Source: an uncultured archaeon (lineage in GTDB: Archaea; Nanobdellota; Nanobdellia; Pacearchaeales; GW2011-AR1). From it: a stretch of 44,099 nucleotides of DNA. The stretch lies in the NCBI GenBank assembly GCA_903873955.1, contig CAIQQL010000042.1, positions 1-44,099 of the forward strand, in the 5' to 3' direction. The translations under genes and the position numbers were made by a program. Position 1 is the stretch's first letter, and every line of letters starts with the position of its first letter. The notes under the pieces were generated by a model. That model ran no database searches. It was not told where the DNA came from and saw only the letters and a program-made list of their open reading frames with translations. Positions 32,034-38,802 of this stretch are shown in pieces.

Positions 32034-32456
32034 TTACTTTTCCAGAAACCGTTTTTTCAATACGTCGAGCTCAACCTTTGGAATTTCTTTAAAGACGTCC
32101 TTCTCAAAAATCTGACTTTTTTCATACAGCTCGTCAAAAAGCGCACGAGGTTGCAGATGGACATGCAGGTGATGTACTTTTAGCTTGTCCTCTTTTTGAA
32201 ATGGCCGATAATTTATTCGGACGTCGCATCCTGATGCGATTTTATCCAAGATTTGTTGCTGGAACTCAATAACCGTATCGAAGAGTTCTTGCTGTTCAAT
32301 AGAGGTCAACTCCTTCAGTCTTTCAACATGCCGTTTAGGCACGACCAAAAGGTGACCTGGCATCAAACGAGGGTTACTGAATATGACCCTCACAGTTTCC
32401 CCTTCTTTTAAAGTCCGCGTTATTTCCAAATTGAGATCACAAAAAGGACAGCCCAT
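32034..32456 (-). CDS. HIT-family nucleotide hydrolase/transferase
   Basis: The protein is 140 residues from the ATG at 32456. The HIT triad HLHVHLQP is present, preceded by FSNPRLMPGHLLVVPKRHVERL, and the N-terminal CPFCDLN is a zinc-type Cys pair seen in the Hint/GalT branch. Members hydrolyse nucleoside phosphoramidates, Ap4A or similar. The reading frame has an ATG 18 nt earlier (32474), but the TATA box (CTTTAAATA at 32476-32484) is only a few bases from it and 25 nt from the 32456 ATG. The shorter form is therefore most likely translated as a leaderless mRNA. Its divergent neighbour is the P-type ATPase operon. Confidence 0.87.
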   Translation of the reverse strand: MGCPFCDLNLEITRTLKEGETVRVIFSNPRLMPGHLLVVPKRHVERLKELTSIEQQELFDTVIEFQQQILDKIASGCDVRINYRPFQKEDKLKVHHLHVHLQPRALFDELYEKSQIFEKDVFKEIPKVELDVLKKRFLEK

Positions 32457-32475
32457 ACATGCAACAGGATACATT

Positions 32476-32484
32476 TATTTAAAG
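32476..32484 (-). promoter_or_regulatory. TATA box of the HIT gene, overlapping the ATPase promoter
   Basis: CTTTAAATA on the minus strand lies ~25 nt before the chosen HIT start. The same AT-rich stretch read on the plus strand (TTTATTTAAAG) lies ~30 nt before the small ORF at 32513, so one palindromic TATA may serve both directions. Confidence 0.45.
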
Positions 32485-32512
32485 GGTTTGTGCTTAGATT
32501 AGTCTAGAAGGA

Positions 32513-32617
32513 ATGAGGAAAGAGATGGAGAATTTACCCAGCACAGCTGGGGGAAAAAAGATCAAGGAACACCAAAAAAAGAGAGAGAACAATGTTAAAA
32601 AACAGAAGAATAGATGA
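32513..32617 (+). CDS. Possible 34-codon leader ORF in front of the P-type ATPase
   Basis: An ATG at 32513 opens a very basic 34-residue frame (begins MRKEMENLPSTAGGKK) that ends inside the ATPase gene, whose ATG (32592) lies in another frame. The TATA-like element at 32474-32485 would start transcripts close to 32508, making this the first AUG of the mRNA. A 6-bp stem hairpin lies within it. It may be a regulatory leader peptide, or only an untranslated stretch. There is no homology evidence. Confidence 0.25.
   Translation: MRKEMENLPSTAGGKKIKEHQKKRENNVKKQKNR
32537..32551 (+). promoter_or_regulatory. GC-rich leader hairpin before the P-type ATPase
   Basis: CCCAGC (32537-32542), ACA and GCTGGG (32546-32551) form a perfect 6-bp GC-rich stem with a 3-nt loop, followed by GGAAAAAAG. 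It lies ~40 nt before the ATPase start in an otherwise AT-rich leader. It could act as an attenuator, an mRNA stability element or a translation-control element. Confidence 0.35.
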
Positions 32618-34394
32618 ATTTATCACAACGATCATTGTCTTGAGTTTAATCTTAGTGGCATTAGTTTTCAGTTATGCACTCTCAAACTATCCCGTGGGTC
32701 AGCTGATGCTCATAGCCGCAATCTTTGTCGGTTCCTTAGAACTGATCAAAATCACCTGGGAAAATCTTATGCACAGGAGATACAGCATCGATTATATCGC
32801 CATTTTGGCAATTACCATCGCATTATTGACACAGGAGTATCTTGCAGGATCAGTCATCGTATTGATGCTCTCAGGAGGCAATGCCCTTGAGAGATATGCC
32901 TCAAAAAAGGCAAGAGAATCATTGACAAAGCTGACACAAAGGATACCGAATGAGGTGTTCTTGTTTGAAAACGGAAAGGTGGGTGAAAAAGTAGCCATAA
33001 ATGATGTGAGGATTGGAAACCGCATCTTGATACGAAGAGGAGAAGTTATCCCGCTTGACGGGATATTACTTTCAGAAACTTCAAGAGCGGATGAGTCCTC
33101 CTTGACAGGAGAACCATTCTTAATAGACAAGGTGAACGGAGACCTTATCCGAAGCGGGACAATAAATGTTGGACCCCCGATGGTCATCAGAGTTATAAAA
33201 GAAAACCGCGATTCAACATACACCAAAATCATTGAAATGGTCAAGAAAGCCCAAGAAGAGAAGCCCAGGCTCGTACGACTTGCATCAAAATATAATATCC
33301 TGTTTACAATCGTCACTTTGCTTATTGCATTACTCACCTACCTGTTCAGCCATGACTACAAAAATGTCTTGGCAGTATTGGTTATTGCAACCCCTTGTCC
33401 GTTAATATTAGCCACACCTATCGCATTGATTGGAGGTATGAATTCAGCCGCGAAAAGGAAAATCATCATCAAACGGCTCTCAAGTCTCGAGGTGTTATCC
33501 AGGGTAGATGCATTGATATTTGACAAGACAGGCACTCTAACCTTGGGAAAACCACAGTTGATTTCAATAGAGCTGAAGAATACTAAACTGAAGGAAAAAG
33601 ATATCCTTGCTCTCGCTGCTGCAATAGAGCATAACTCATTACATCCTATCGCCAAGTCCATAGTCCATGCTGCACGATTAGCCCGAGTTAAAAAGTTAAA
33701 GGTTACACAGATAGAGGAGATAATCGGCTCGCACATTGCAGGAGCAATCAATGGAAAGAGGTACATCTTAATCAAACCAATAAACCATCATCGAGCATCC
33801 CTGGAGGTTTATGAGGAAACCAAAGGAAAACGAACGCTTCTGGCAGCGATGTATTTTGAAGACAAATTGAAAAATGACACCAAGAAGATCATAACTGAGC
33901 TTAGCAATGATGATTTGATTATGAAGATCCTTACGGGAGATAAAAATGAAACAACAAAAGCATTGGTTGAAAAAATATCAAAAAATATCGATTGGAAGGC
34001 TGAATGCACACCGGAGGATAAACAAAAAGAGATTGACACGTTAAGGTCAGAAGGACATATTGTGGCCATGGTTGGAGATGGGATCAACGATGCACCGGCG
34101 CTCGCCAAAGCTGATGTCGGGCTCGTCTTCAGTCATGAAGACAGAACTGCCGCTTCGGAAGCTGCAGATGTGGTCTTTTTAGGAGGAGATTTTTCAAGTG
34201 TTTACGATGCATTGAAGATCTCGAAACAAACCGTAAAAATTGCAAAGCAAAGCATCCTAGTCGGCATTAGCTTAAGCACGATAGGCATGCTTTTTGCCGC
34301 ATTTGGTTTTATCGTGCCCATTGCAGGAGCATTTATCCAGGAAGCGATTGACATCGCAGTCATTTTTAATTCATTAAGAACGAGCAGGTATTGA
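32592..34394 (+). CDS. P1B-type heavy-metal translocating ATPase without N-terminal metal-binding domain
   Basis: The protein has 600 residues. The core motifs are all there: TGEP in the actuator domain (LTGEPFL), TPCPL in the metal-binding helix, DKTGTLT (phosphorylated Asp), SLHPIA (the HP motif of P1B pumps) and GDGINDAPALAKADVG. It lacks the N-terminal CxxC or His-rich domain, so it is a short P1B type. The TPC (rather than CPC) triad is described for minor P1B subgroups with uncertain metals such as Co, Ni or Fe, so the substrate is open. The ATP-binding domain is compact. Only a short segment follows the last helices (IVPIAGAFIQEAIDIAVIFNSLRT). It is downstream of an unusual leader and is followed convergently by a wHTH regulator gene. 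Confidence 0.92.
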   Translation: MLKNRRIDEFITTIIVLSLILVALVFSYALSNYPVGQLMLIAAIFVGSLELIKITWENLMHRRYSIDYIAILAITIALLTQEYLAGSVIVLMLSGGNALERYASKKARESLTKLTQRIPNEVFLFENGKVGEKVAINDVRIGNRILIRRGEVIPLDGILLSETSRADESSLTGEPFLIDKVNGDLIRSGTINVGPPMVIRVIKENRDSTYTKIIEMVKKAQEEKPRLVRLASKYNILFTIVTLLIALLTYLFSHDYKNVLAVLVIATPCPLILATPIALIGGMNSAAKRKIIIKRLSSLEVLSRVDALIFDKTGTLTLGKPQLISIELKNTKLKEKDILALAAAIEHNSLHPIAKSIVHAARLARVKKLKVTQIEEIIGSHIAGAINGKRYILIKPINHHRASLEVYEETKGKRTLLAAMYFEDKLKNDTKKIITELSNDDLIMKILTGDKNETTKALVEKISKNIDWKAECTPEDKQKEIDTLRSEGHIVAMVGDGINDAPALAKADVGLVFSHEDRTAASEAADVVFLGGDFSSVYDALKISKQTVKIAKQSILVGISLSTIGMLFAAFGFIVPIAGAFIQEAIDIAVIFNSLRTSRY

Positions 34395-34423
34395 ATACAG
34401 ATTCTCGAGACTAGGACTCCTGA

Positions 34424-35281
34424 TCAGTTCATCTGGGAAATGATGGAGTGATTAATCTGTTTTGCCATGTTTAGATTCTTGGTAACACTGAGCTTAATTT
34501 CTATCTTGAGGTTTATGATCTCAGAAAATTCATTGATGTCTAGTTTTTCCAGGCTTTTTGTTTTCTTATAGCATCGATCCAGCAGAGACACAATCTCAGG
34601 AGGATATCTACTTTGCACAACTAAATCACCATACGTCCCAACAAGATACTCCTTTTCGAAAGAAGCCGAAGAAGGAATAATCGCCACTTTTACCCCGATC
34701 TTTTTATAAAATGACGCTGCGGCCTTGTCCAGGGAGGTATTTCCTGTGGAAAGAGCATAGGAGGTGACTCCTAGGCCCTGCATTTTACCCATGATCTTCT
34801 TCTCCATCTCAGGATAGAGAAGGACTTCCCAGATATGGGCAGATTGATAGCAGTTCACGGGATAATCTCCTTTTTTGTATCCCTGGAGCCAGGAGTCTAT
34901 CAAATTCTCCCAGAATTTCATCATTGACCCCAAAGAGTCAAACGTAAAGATAGAAATCTCCTGACCAATAGCATCAAACTTCTTCGGCTTTTCTTTTTCT
35001 TCGTAGATTGTGCAATACAGTTCATCAATTGTCTTTTTAGCTTCCTGCACCCATTGCTTGTTTATCGAAAAACTGTTTCCATCCTTAATCAATACTTTTT
35101 CCTCGACTAGTTCTAAAACCGCTTTTCTAACGGCCTGAAACGTGATGGCCCTGCCATAACGTTTGCGGATAAAATTCGTGAGTTCAATAAGCTTTAAAGG
35201 ATATTCTTTAGTCAATAAGGTAAAGACCAGATTTTTCACGCTGTCTTTCTTACCAAGGGGCAAGGTAATTTGTAAACTCAT
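34424..35281 (-). CDS. Winged-helix transcriptional regulator with large unknown C-terminal domain
   Basis: The protein has 285 residues. Residues 1-75 form an HTH of the winged type: KDSVKNLVFTLLTKEYPLKLIELTNFIRKRYGRAITFQAVRKAVLELVEEKVLIKDGNSFSI, with a recognition helix ITFQAVRKAVLELVEE and a wing. The remaining ~210 residues are an alpha/beta domain of unknown function (FDSLGSMMKFWENLI, then YPPEIVSLLDRCYKK) resembling the sensor domains of archaeal TrmB-like or type-IV restriction-associated regulators in layout only. Its ligand is unknown. It is divergent from the SDR gene and has a palindrome that overlaps its probable TATA region (35305-35324), suggesting self-regulation. It converges on the P-type ATPase, 29 bp apart. 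Confidence 0.72.
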   Translation of the reverse strand: MSLQITLPLGKKDSVKNLVFTLLTKEYPLKLIELTNFIRKRYGRAITFQAVRKAVLELVEEKVLIKDGNSFSINKQWVQEAKKTIDELYCTIYEEKEKPKKFDAIGQEISIFTFDSLGSMMKFWENLIDSWLQGYKKGDYPVNCYQSAHIWEVLLYPEMEKKIMGKMQGLGVTSYALSTGNTSLDKAAASFYKKIGVKVAIIPSSASFEKEYLVGTYGDLVVQSRYPPEIVSLLDRCYKKTKSLEKLDINEFSEIINLKIEIKLSVTKNLNMAKQINHSIISQMN

Positions 35282-35306
35282 TAAACTTAAAAGTTATATA
35301 AATAAT

Positions 35307-35324
35307 TTAAACCTTTTGGTTTAA
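35307..35324. promoter_or_regulatory. Palindromic operator between regulator and SDR genes
   Basis: TTAAACCTTTTGGTTTAA is a perfect 7-bp-arm palindrome with a 4-bp centre. Read on the minus strand it overlaps the GGTTTAAATT TATA/BRE of the regulator gene, ~26 nt from its ATG. A second small repeat, AACTT-aa-AAGTT, is at 35284-35295 beside that ATG. This is a likely binding site for the wHTH protein. Confidence 0.5.
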
Positions 35325-35372
35325 TATCCATTTAACCAAGAAGATATAATCTCTTTTTGTTACTACTCTATT

Positions 35373-36179
35373 ATGATAATAGAAAACAACACAAATGGGC
35401 CAGGACTAGAAAAGAAGCTTATCCTCATAGCTGGGGCGACTGGAGGCATTGGAAATGCATTCTATCAATACTTCGTAAAACAGCCACACAACCAATGTCT
35501 AGGCATAGGGCGCAAAGAAGGATACGGGCCGGGCCATATCAAACTGGACCTTCTCAACGCTGAAAAGGTAAAAGAAACCGTTGAGCAGATGGATCTCCAA
35601 AACACCTCTGAGATCTTATGCATCCATACAATCGGCATTGATAAATTTGAGTTCAGTGGAAAACCAGACATCGACCAAGATGGCGATGGAATTGATGATG
35701 AAGTATACGCATCAAACGTGAGAACATTCACTAATCTGGCACACCCCCTCATAGACCGCTCGCTAAAGATGAAGATTGCGGTACATTTTGTAGGCGTTGC
35801 CTCCATTAGCGATATCTACAAAGTACCCTTCTGGCAATCCTACTCACGCTCCAAAGATGAATTGAGAAAGTTCATGCGCCAGACTCCCTCGAATGTTAGG
35901 GGAACTATGCTCAATGTAAGCAGCGTCAATACCAATCTAGAACAGTATCATAGACCCTTTGCCGAACGTACATACTGGCTATATCCAGATGATCTTGTCA
36001 CAAAGGCAATACCTCTTATAGAACGAACAGGCATAAAATATGTCGAAGCAGACATATTCAACCCTAGCCCGGATTATACTCCAGATTATTTCACCAATCA
36101 TCAAAAATTATTAGCTAAATGGTTGAAGGAGATGGGTTTTAAAAATAACCTTCAGCAACCTTCGCATTTGAGAATATAA
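35373..36179 (+). CDS. Short-chain dehydrogenase/reductase-like protein with an inserted DxDxDG loop
   Basis: The protein has 268 residues. The Rossmann start LILIAGATGGIGNAFYQYF has the TGxxxGIG cofactor motif. IKLDLLNAEKV (the aspartate-containing strand) follows, and the active-site SYSRSKDEL carries the YxxxK pair. Serine VASISD and NVSSVNT lie at the usual places. Between strands 4 and 5 the loop holds KPDIDQDGDGIDDEVYASN, a DxDxDGxxD calcium-binding-like motif that is unusual in an SDR. NAD(P)H-dependent reduction of an unknown substrate is expected. The ATG lies ~27 nt from a TATA-like AAGATATAAT. The C-terminal tail (KWLKEMGFKNN) is short. Regulation by the divergent wHTH gene is possible. 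Confidence 0.82.
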   Translation: MIIENNTNGPGLEKKLILIAGATGGIGNAFYQYFVKQPHNQCLGIGRKEGYGPGHIKLDLLNAEKVKETVEQMDLQNTSEILCIHTIGIDKFEFSGKPDIDQDGDGIDDEVYASNVRTFTNLAHPLIDRSLKMKIAVHFVGVASISDIYKVPFWQSYSRSKDELRKFMRQTPSNVRGTMLNVSSVNTNLEQYHRPFAERTYWLYPDDLVTKAIPLIERTGIKYVEADIFNPSPDYTPDYFTNHQKLLAKWLKEMGFKNNLQQPSHLRI

Positions 36180-36184
36180 TGAAA

Positions 36185-36190
36185 GGAGGT
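36185..36190 (+). promoter_or_regulatory. Strong Shine-Dalgarno site deciding a GTG start
   Basis: GGAGGT (in GAAAGGAGGTAG) is 10 nt before the GTG at 36201. An ATG at 36199 is in another frame and is followed at once by TGA, so the GTG is the usable start. Confidence 0.6.
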
Positions 36191-36200
36191 AGCAACTAAT

Positions 36201-36497
36201 GTGAAAAATCAAATAAAAATTCTCGGACCAATCACTTTCGCATGCCTTCTCTTGGAGGGGTGTGGTCTAGAGGACAAGGTCATGCAGGAGAGAACATTTA
36301 GTGGAGGGGGATTTTTGCAGGCTGTGGGGGAACTGAGTTATTATAGCTCTGCCCATAAAAAAACCTTCTATGTTCACGGTATAAGCACATGGAGAGATTA
36401 TCCCTGCCAAGGACCTATAAAACCACTTCCACGAGCCGAAGTAAAAGAATATACCTCTGGAAAGATAACTGTGGATCTGTATTTTCCTAAAAGATAA
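36201..36497 (+). CDS. Small putative lipoprotein (GTG start), unknown
   Basis: The protein has 98 residues and starts with GTG. A short basic N-terminus, a hydrophobic segment ITFACLLLE and then GCG at about residues 20-22 form a lipobox-like LEGC, so the mature protein would be lipid-anchored by Cys. The remaining ~75 residues (ELSYYSSAHKKTFYVHGIST, AEVKEYTSGKITVDLYFPKR) are predicted beta-rich with two other cysteines few in number. The strong SD site supports the unusual start. It lies 21 nt after the SDR gene and may be its operon partner. The function is unknown. Confidence 0.6.
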   Translation: MKNQIKILGPITFACLLLEGCGLEDKVMQERTFSGGGFLQAVGELSYYSSAHKKTFYVHGISTWRDYPCQGPIKPLPRAEVKEYTSGKITVDLYFPKR

Positions 36498-36559
36498 CCT
36501 CCCCCTAACTTCCATAAAACCGGAGGAGAGATTATATACTTCCAGTCTCTTCTGTGGTG

Positions 36560-37384
36560 ATGGGTGCAAGAGCCGTAAAACTCCCCGATGGAACTGAAGA
36601 GAAGGAATATCTTTTTGGGTTAATCAGAAAAACCAGGCCAAAGTTTAAGTATTTCTGGCAAAAAAACGCAGAGATGAGCTATTTCTCGCCGAAGTTTTAT
36701 CCCCATGACTATGAGGGCAAGAATTACGACGAACGAAAGAAACATGCATATGGTGATGCCAAGAACACACGCCAGTTTTATCAAGACCTAATTGACAAAG
36801 GAGTATTTCCAAAGGGCGCAAAAGTCAAGGTGAAAAGAATCAGACACGAAGACGGATTTGGATTGGAATTTTTTATACCCCATTTACGACCTTTGCCAGG
36901 ACATACTTCCTTGAGATATGTCTTTACAGATACTCCCAACTCCCAGGATCGGCAGATAGCACATAAGCTTGAAGAAGGGATTACCCGATGCAAGAAAGAG
37001 ATTGAAGAAACCGCTAAACGGTATGACTATGCTGGAGGATTGAATGAAGATGTGGGGTATAGGAGAAATTATGGTCTTGATAAATCAGGAGAGGTGAGAA
37101 TCCATGATGTCCATATATTATCTGGAAGTTTACCGAGCAAGTTCAAATTAGAGAGCGGAAAAACAATCGGGCAGTTCTATGGCCTCCATAGAGAAAGAAA
37201 CCTTGAAAGAAGAGCCGTTCTCCCGATCCTGCTCATTTTAGTAGCTGCAGGTTTAAGTCTGTATGGACATGAAACGCAGGGTCTTATCATCAAAGATTTA
37301 CCCAACCCAACAAACCTTTTTTTCATCCCTCTAGCAATCCTGTTTATTGTTATGATCTGGGTAGGATATAGATTAAATAAATGA
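36560..37384 (+). CDS. Unknown protein with C-terminal two-helix membrane anchor; weakly kinase-like
   Basis: The protein has 274 residues from the ATG at 36560. Two GTG codons lie just upstream in frame, but TATATA at 36534-36539 is ~25 nt from this ATG. Residues 1-~200 are soluble and charged. A segment NEDVGYRRNYGLDKSGEVRIHDVHIL (~170-195) recalls the Asn/Asp metal-binding and DFG-like pieces of APH-type kinases. The first half does not show a glycine-rich loop or a clear Lys, so this is a weak suggestion. Two hydrophobic helices (about 218-236 and 252-270) end the protein, anchoring it with the soluble part in the cytoplasm. It is upstream of purD on the same strand, but purD has its own TATA. 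Confidence 0.6.
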   Translation: MGARAVKLPDGTEEKEYLFGLIRKTRPKFKYFWQKNAEMSYFSPKFYPHDYEGKNYDERKKHAYGDAKNTRQFYQDLIDKGVFPKGAKVKVKRIRHEDGFGLEFFIPHLRPLPGHTSLRYVFTDTPNSQDRQIAHKLEEGITRCKKEIEETAKRYDYAGGLNEDVGYRRNYGLDKSGEVRIHDVHILSGSLPSKFKLESGKTIGQFYGLHRERNLERRAVLPILLILVAAGLSLYGHETQGLIIKDLPNPTNLFFIPLAILFIVMIWVGYRLNK

Positions 37385-37417
37385 ATTTTTCTCTCGTCCT
37401 CAAATCCATAAATATAA

Positions 37418-37439
37418 GCAAGACCTGAAGGTTTCTTGC
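37418..37439 (+). promoter_or_regulatory. Hairpin upstream of purD
   Basis: GCAAGA (37418-37423) and TCTTGC (37434-37439) form a 6-bp stem with a 10-nt loop between the membrane-protein gene and purD. It may terminate the upstream transcript or regulate purD. A separate TATA-like GGTTAAATAATT (37468-37479) lies ~24 nt before the purD ATG. Confidence 0.3.
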
Positions 37440-37496
37440 TATCAGAGGTCCAGTTAGTATAACAACGGTTAAATAATTGGCATGCAAACTTAAGGT

Positions 37497-38789
37497 ATGG
37501 TGAGGATTGTAGTGGTTGATTCCGGTGCGAGGGGCAATGCCCTATTGTACGCTTATGCCCATAGCTTAAAGGAGTCCCAACAACCCTTTGAAGGATTAGT
37601 TCTCGGTTCGCTATGCGCATCCCGTGAGGATTATGTTGACCTTGGCAATAAAGAGCAGGTATTAGACAGAATACTCAGGTATAACCCTGATCTGGTCGAT
37701 GTTGCACAGGATGAGGCACTTGCCTCGGGATTGGTCGATACACTGCGAGAAAGAGGCGTTAAGGTCTTTGGCCCAACAAAGAAAGCTTCAAGAATCGAGT
37801 GGGATAAACTTTGGGCCCGAGATTTCATGAACCGACATCAGATCCCCACTCCAAGATATGCTTCTTTTGGCCATGCGCAAGAAGCCCAAGCGCGAGAATA
37901 TGCTTTACGCTTAATCGCTGAAGGGAAAAAAATATTTTTTAAAGCCGCAGGATTATGTGCGGGAAAGGGCGTGGTCGGAGCCTCAACCAAATTGGAAGTT
38001 GAAGCAGCCATCAGAACAATGCAAGAGAGAGGGGCCGCATCGCAGGTCTATCTTATTGAAGAAGGCATCATCGGTGAAGAGTTTTCATACTTTGCCATTG
38101 CCGATGGGAAGAGCTTTCATTGCTTTAGGTCCGCACAAGACAATAAACGCATCTATGATGGAGACAACGGTCCAAACACTGGAGGTATGGGAGCACACTG
38201 TCCGGCATTGATCACTAAGGGAATAGATAAGAGGATCATCGATACCATCATCCGCCCAACTTTCCAAGGGCTTGCCCAAGAAGGAACGCCCTACACAGGG
38301 ATATTATATCTAGGAGGCATTGTAACTTCAAGCGAAGAAATAAACGTCATTGAGTTTAATTCTCGCTGGGGAGATCCGGAATGCCTGGTCGTTCTTCCAG
38401 GGATCAAAACCAATTATTTCGAACTCATAACCAAAACAATTGAGGGAAGGCTGTCAGAGATGCATCCTGAAGAAGATAGCCTGTTCAGGGTAGCGATAGT
38501 TGGTGCATCCCGAGGGTATCCAGATGCCTATGAGAAAGGGAAAAGAATCACTTTTGATTCAGGAAAATTTCCAAAGCAGTGCTGGATAGTTCCAGCCGCA
38601 GTAGTTGAAAGAGACGGCGCGCAGTATACCAACGGGGGCAGATTGTTCAGTGTAGTTGCTCAGGGAGAAAACTTGCGGGAAGCCCAAAAAATCGCTCTTC
38701 AAGGAATGTCCTGCTTTGCAGTAGAAGGGAACGGGTTGCATTTCAGAAAAGACATAGGATATCGAGATTTAAATCGGAATAAGAATTGA
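37497..38789 (+). CDS. purD: Phosphoribosylamine-glycine ligase
   Basis: The protein has 430 residues and is an ATP-grasp enzyme that joins phosphoribosylamine and glycine to GAR, the second step of purine synthesis. The N domain starts VRIVVVDSGARGNALL; the typical N-terminal glycine-rich GGREHAL is changed to SGARGNALL. The ATP-grasp part carries KAAGLCAGKGVV, YLIEEGIIGEEFSYFAI, DNGPNTGGMGAHCP and INVIEFNSRWGDPECL. The length is normal. It is apart from the purSL-purQM-purN operon by ~8.5 kb. With these four proteins, five of the steps from PRA to AIR are covered; PurF, PurK/E, PurC, PurB, PurH and PurA are not in the window. Confidence 0.95.
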   Translation: MVRIVVVDSGARGNALLYAYAHSLKESQQPFEGLVLGSLCASREDYVDLGNKEQVLDRILRYNPDLVDVAQDEALASGLVDTLRERGVKVFGPTKKASRIEWDKLWARDFMNRHQIPTPRYASFGHAQEAQAREYALRLIAEGKKIFFKAAGLCAGKGVVGASTKLEVEAAIRTMQERGAASQVYLIEEGIIGEEFSYFAIADGKSFHCFRSAQDNKRIYDGDNGPNTGGMGAHCPALITKGIDKRIIDTIIRPTFQGLAQEGTPYTGILYLGGIVTSSEEINVIEFNSRWGDPECLVVLPGIKTNYFELITKTIEGRLSEMHPEEDSLFRVAIVGASRGYPDAYEKGKRITFDSGKFPKQCWIVPAAVVERDGAQYTNGGRLFSVVAQGENLREAQKIALQGMSCFAVEGNGLHFRKDIGYRDLNRNKN

Positions 38790-38802
38790 GGTATATCAAA
38801 GA

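Noticed and set aside
37443..37490. tRNA-like string (AGGTCCAGTTAGTATAACAACGG) before purD, considered as a split or half tRNA.
   Set aside because: The D-arm-like part has no matching anticodon or T-arm, no TTCGA box and no acceptor stem, and it contains the purD TATA box.
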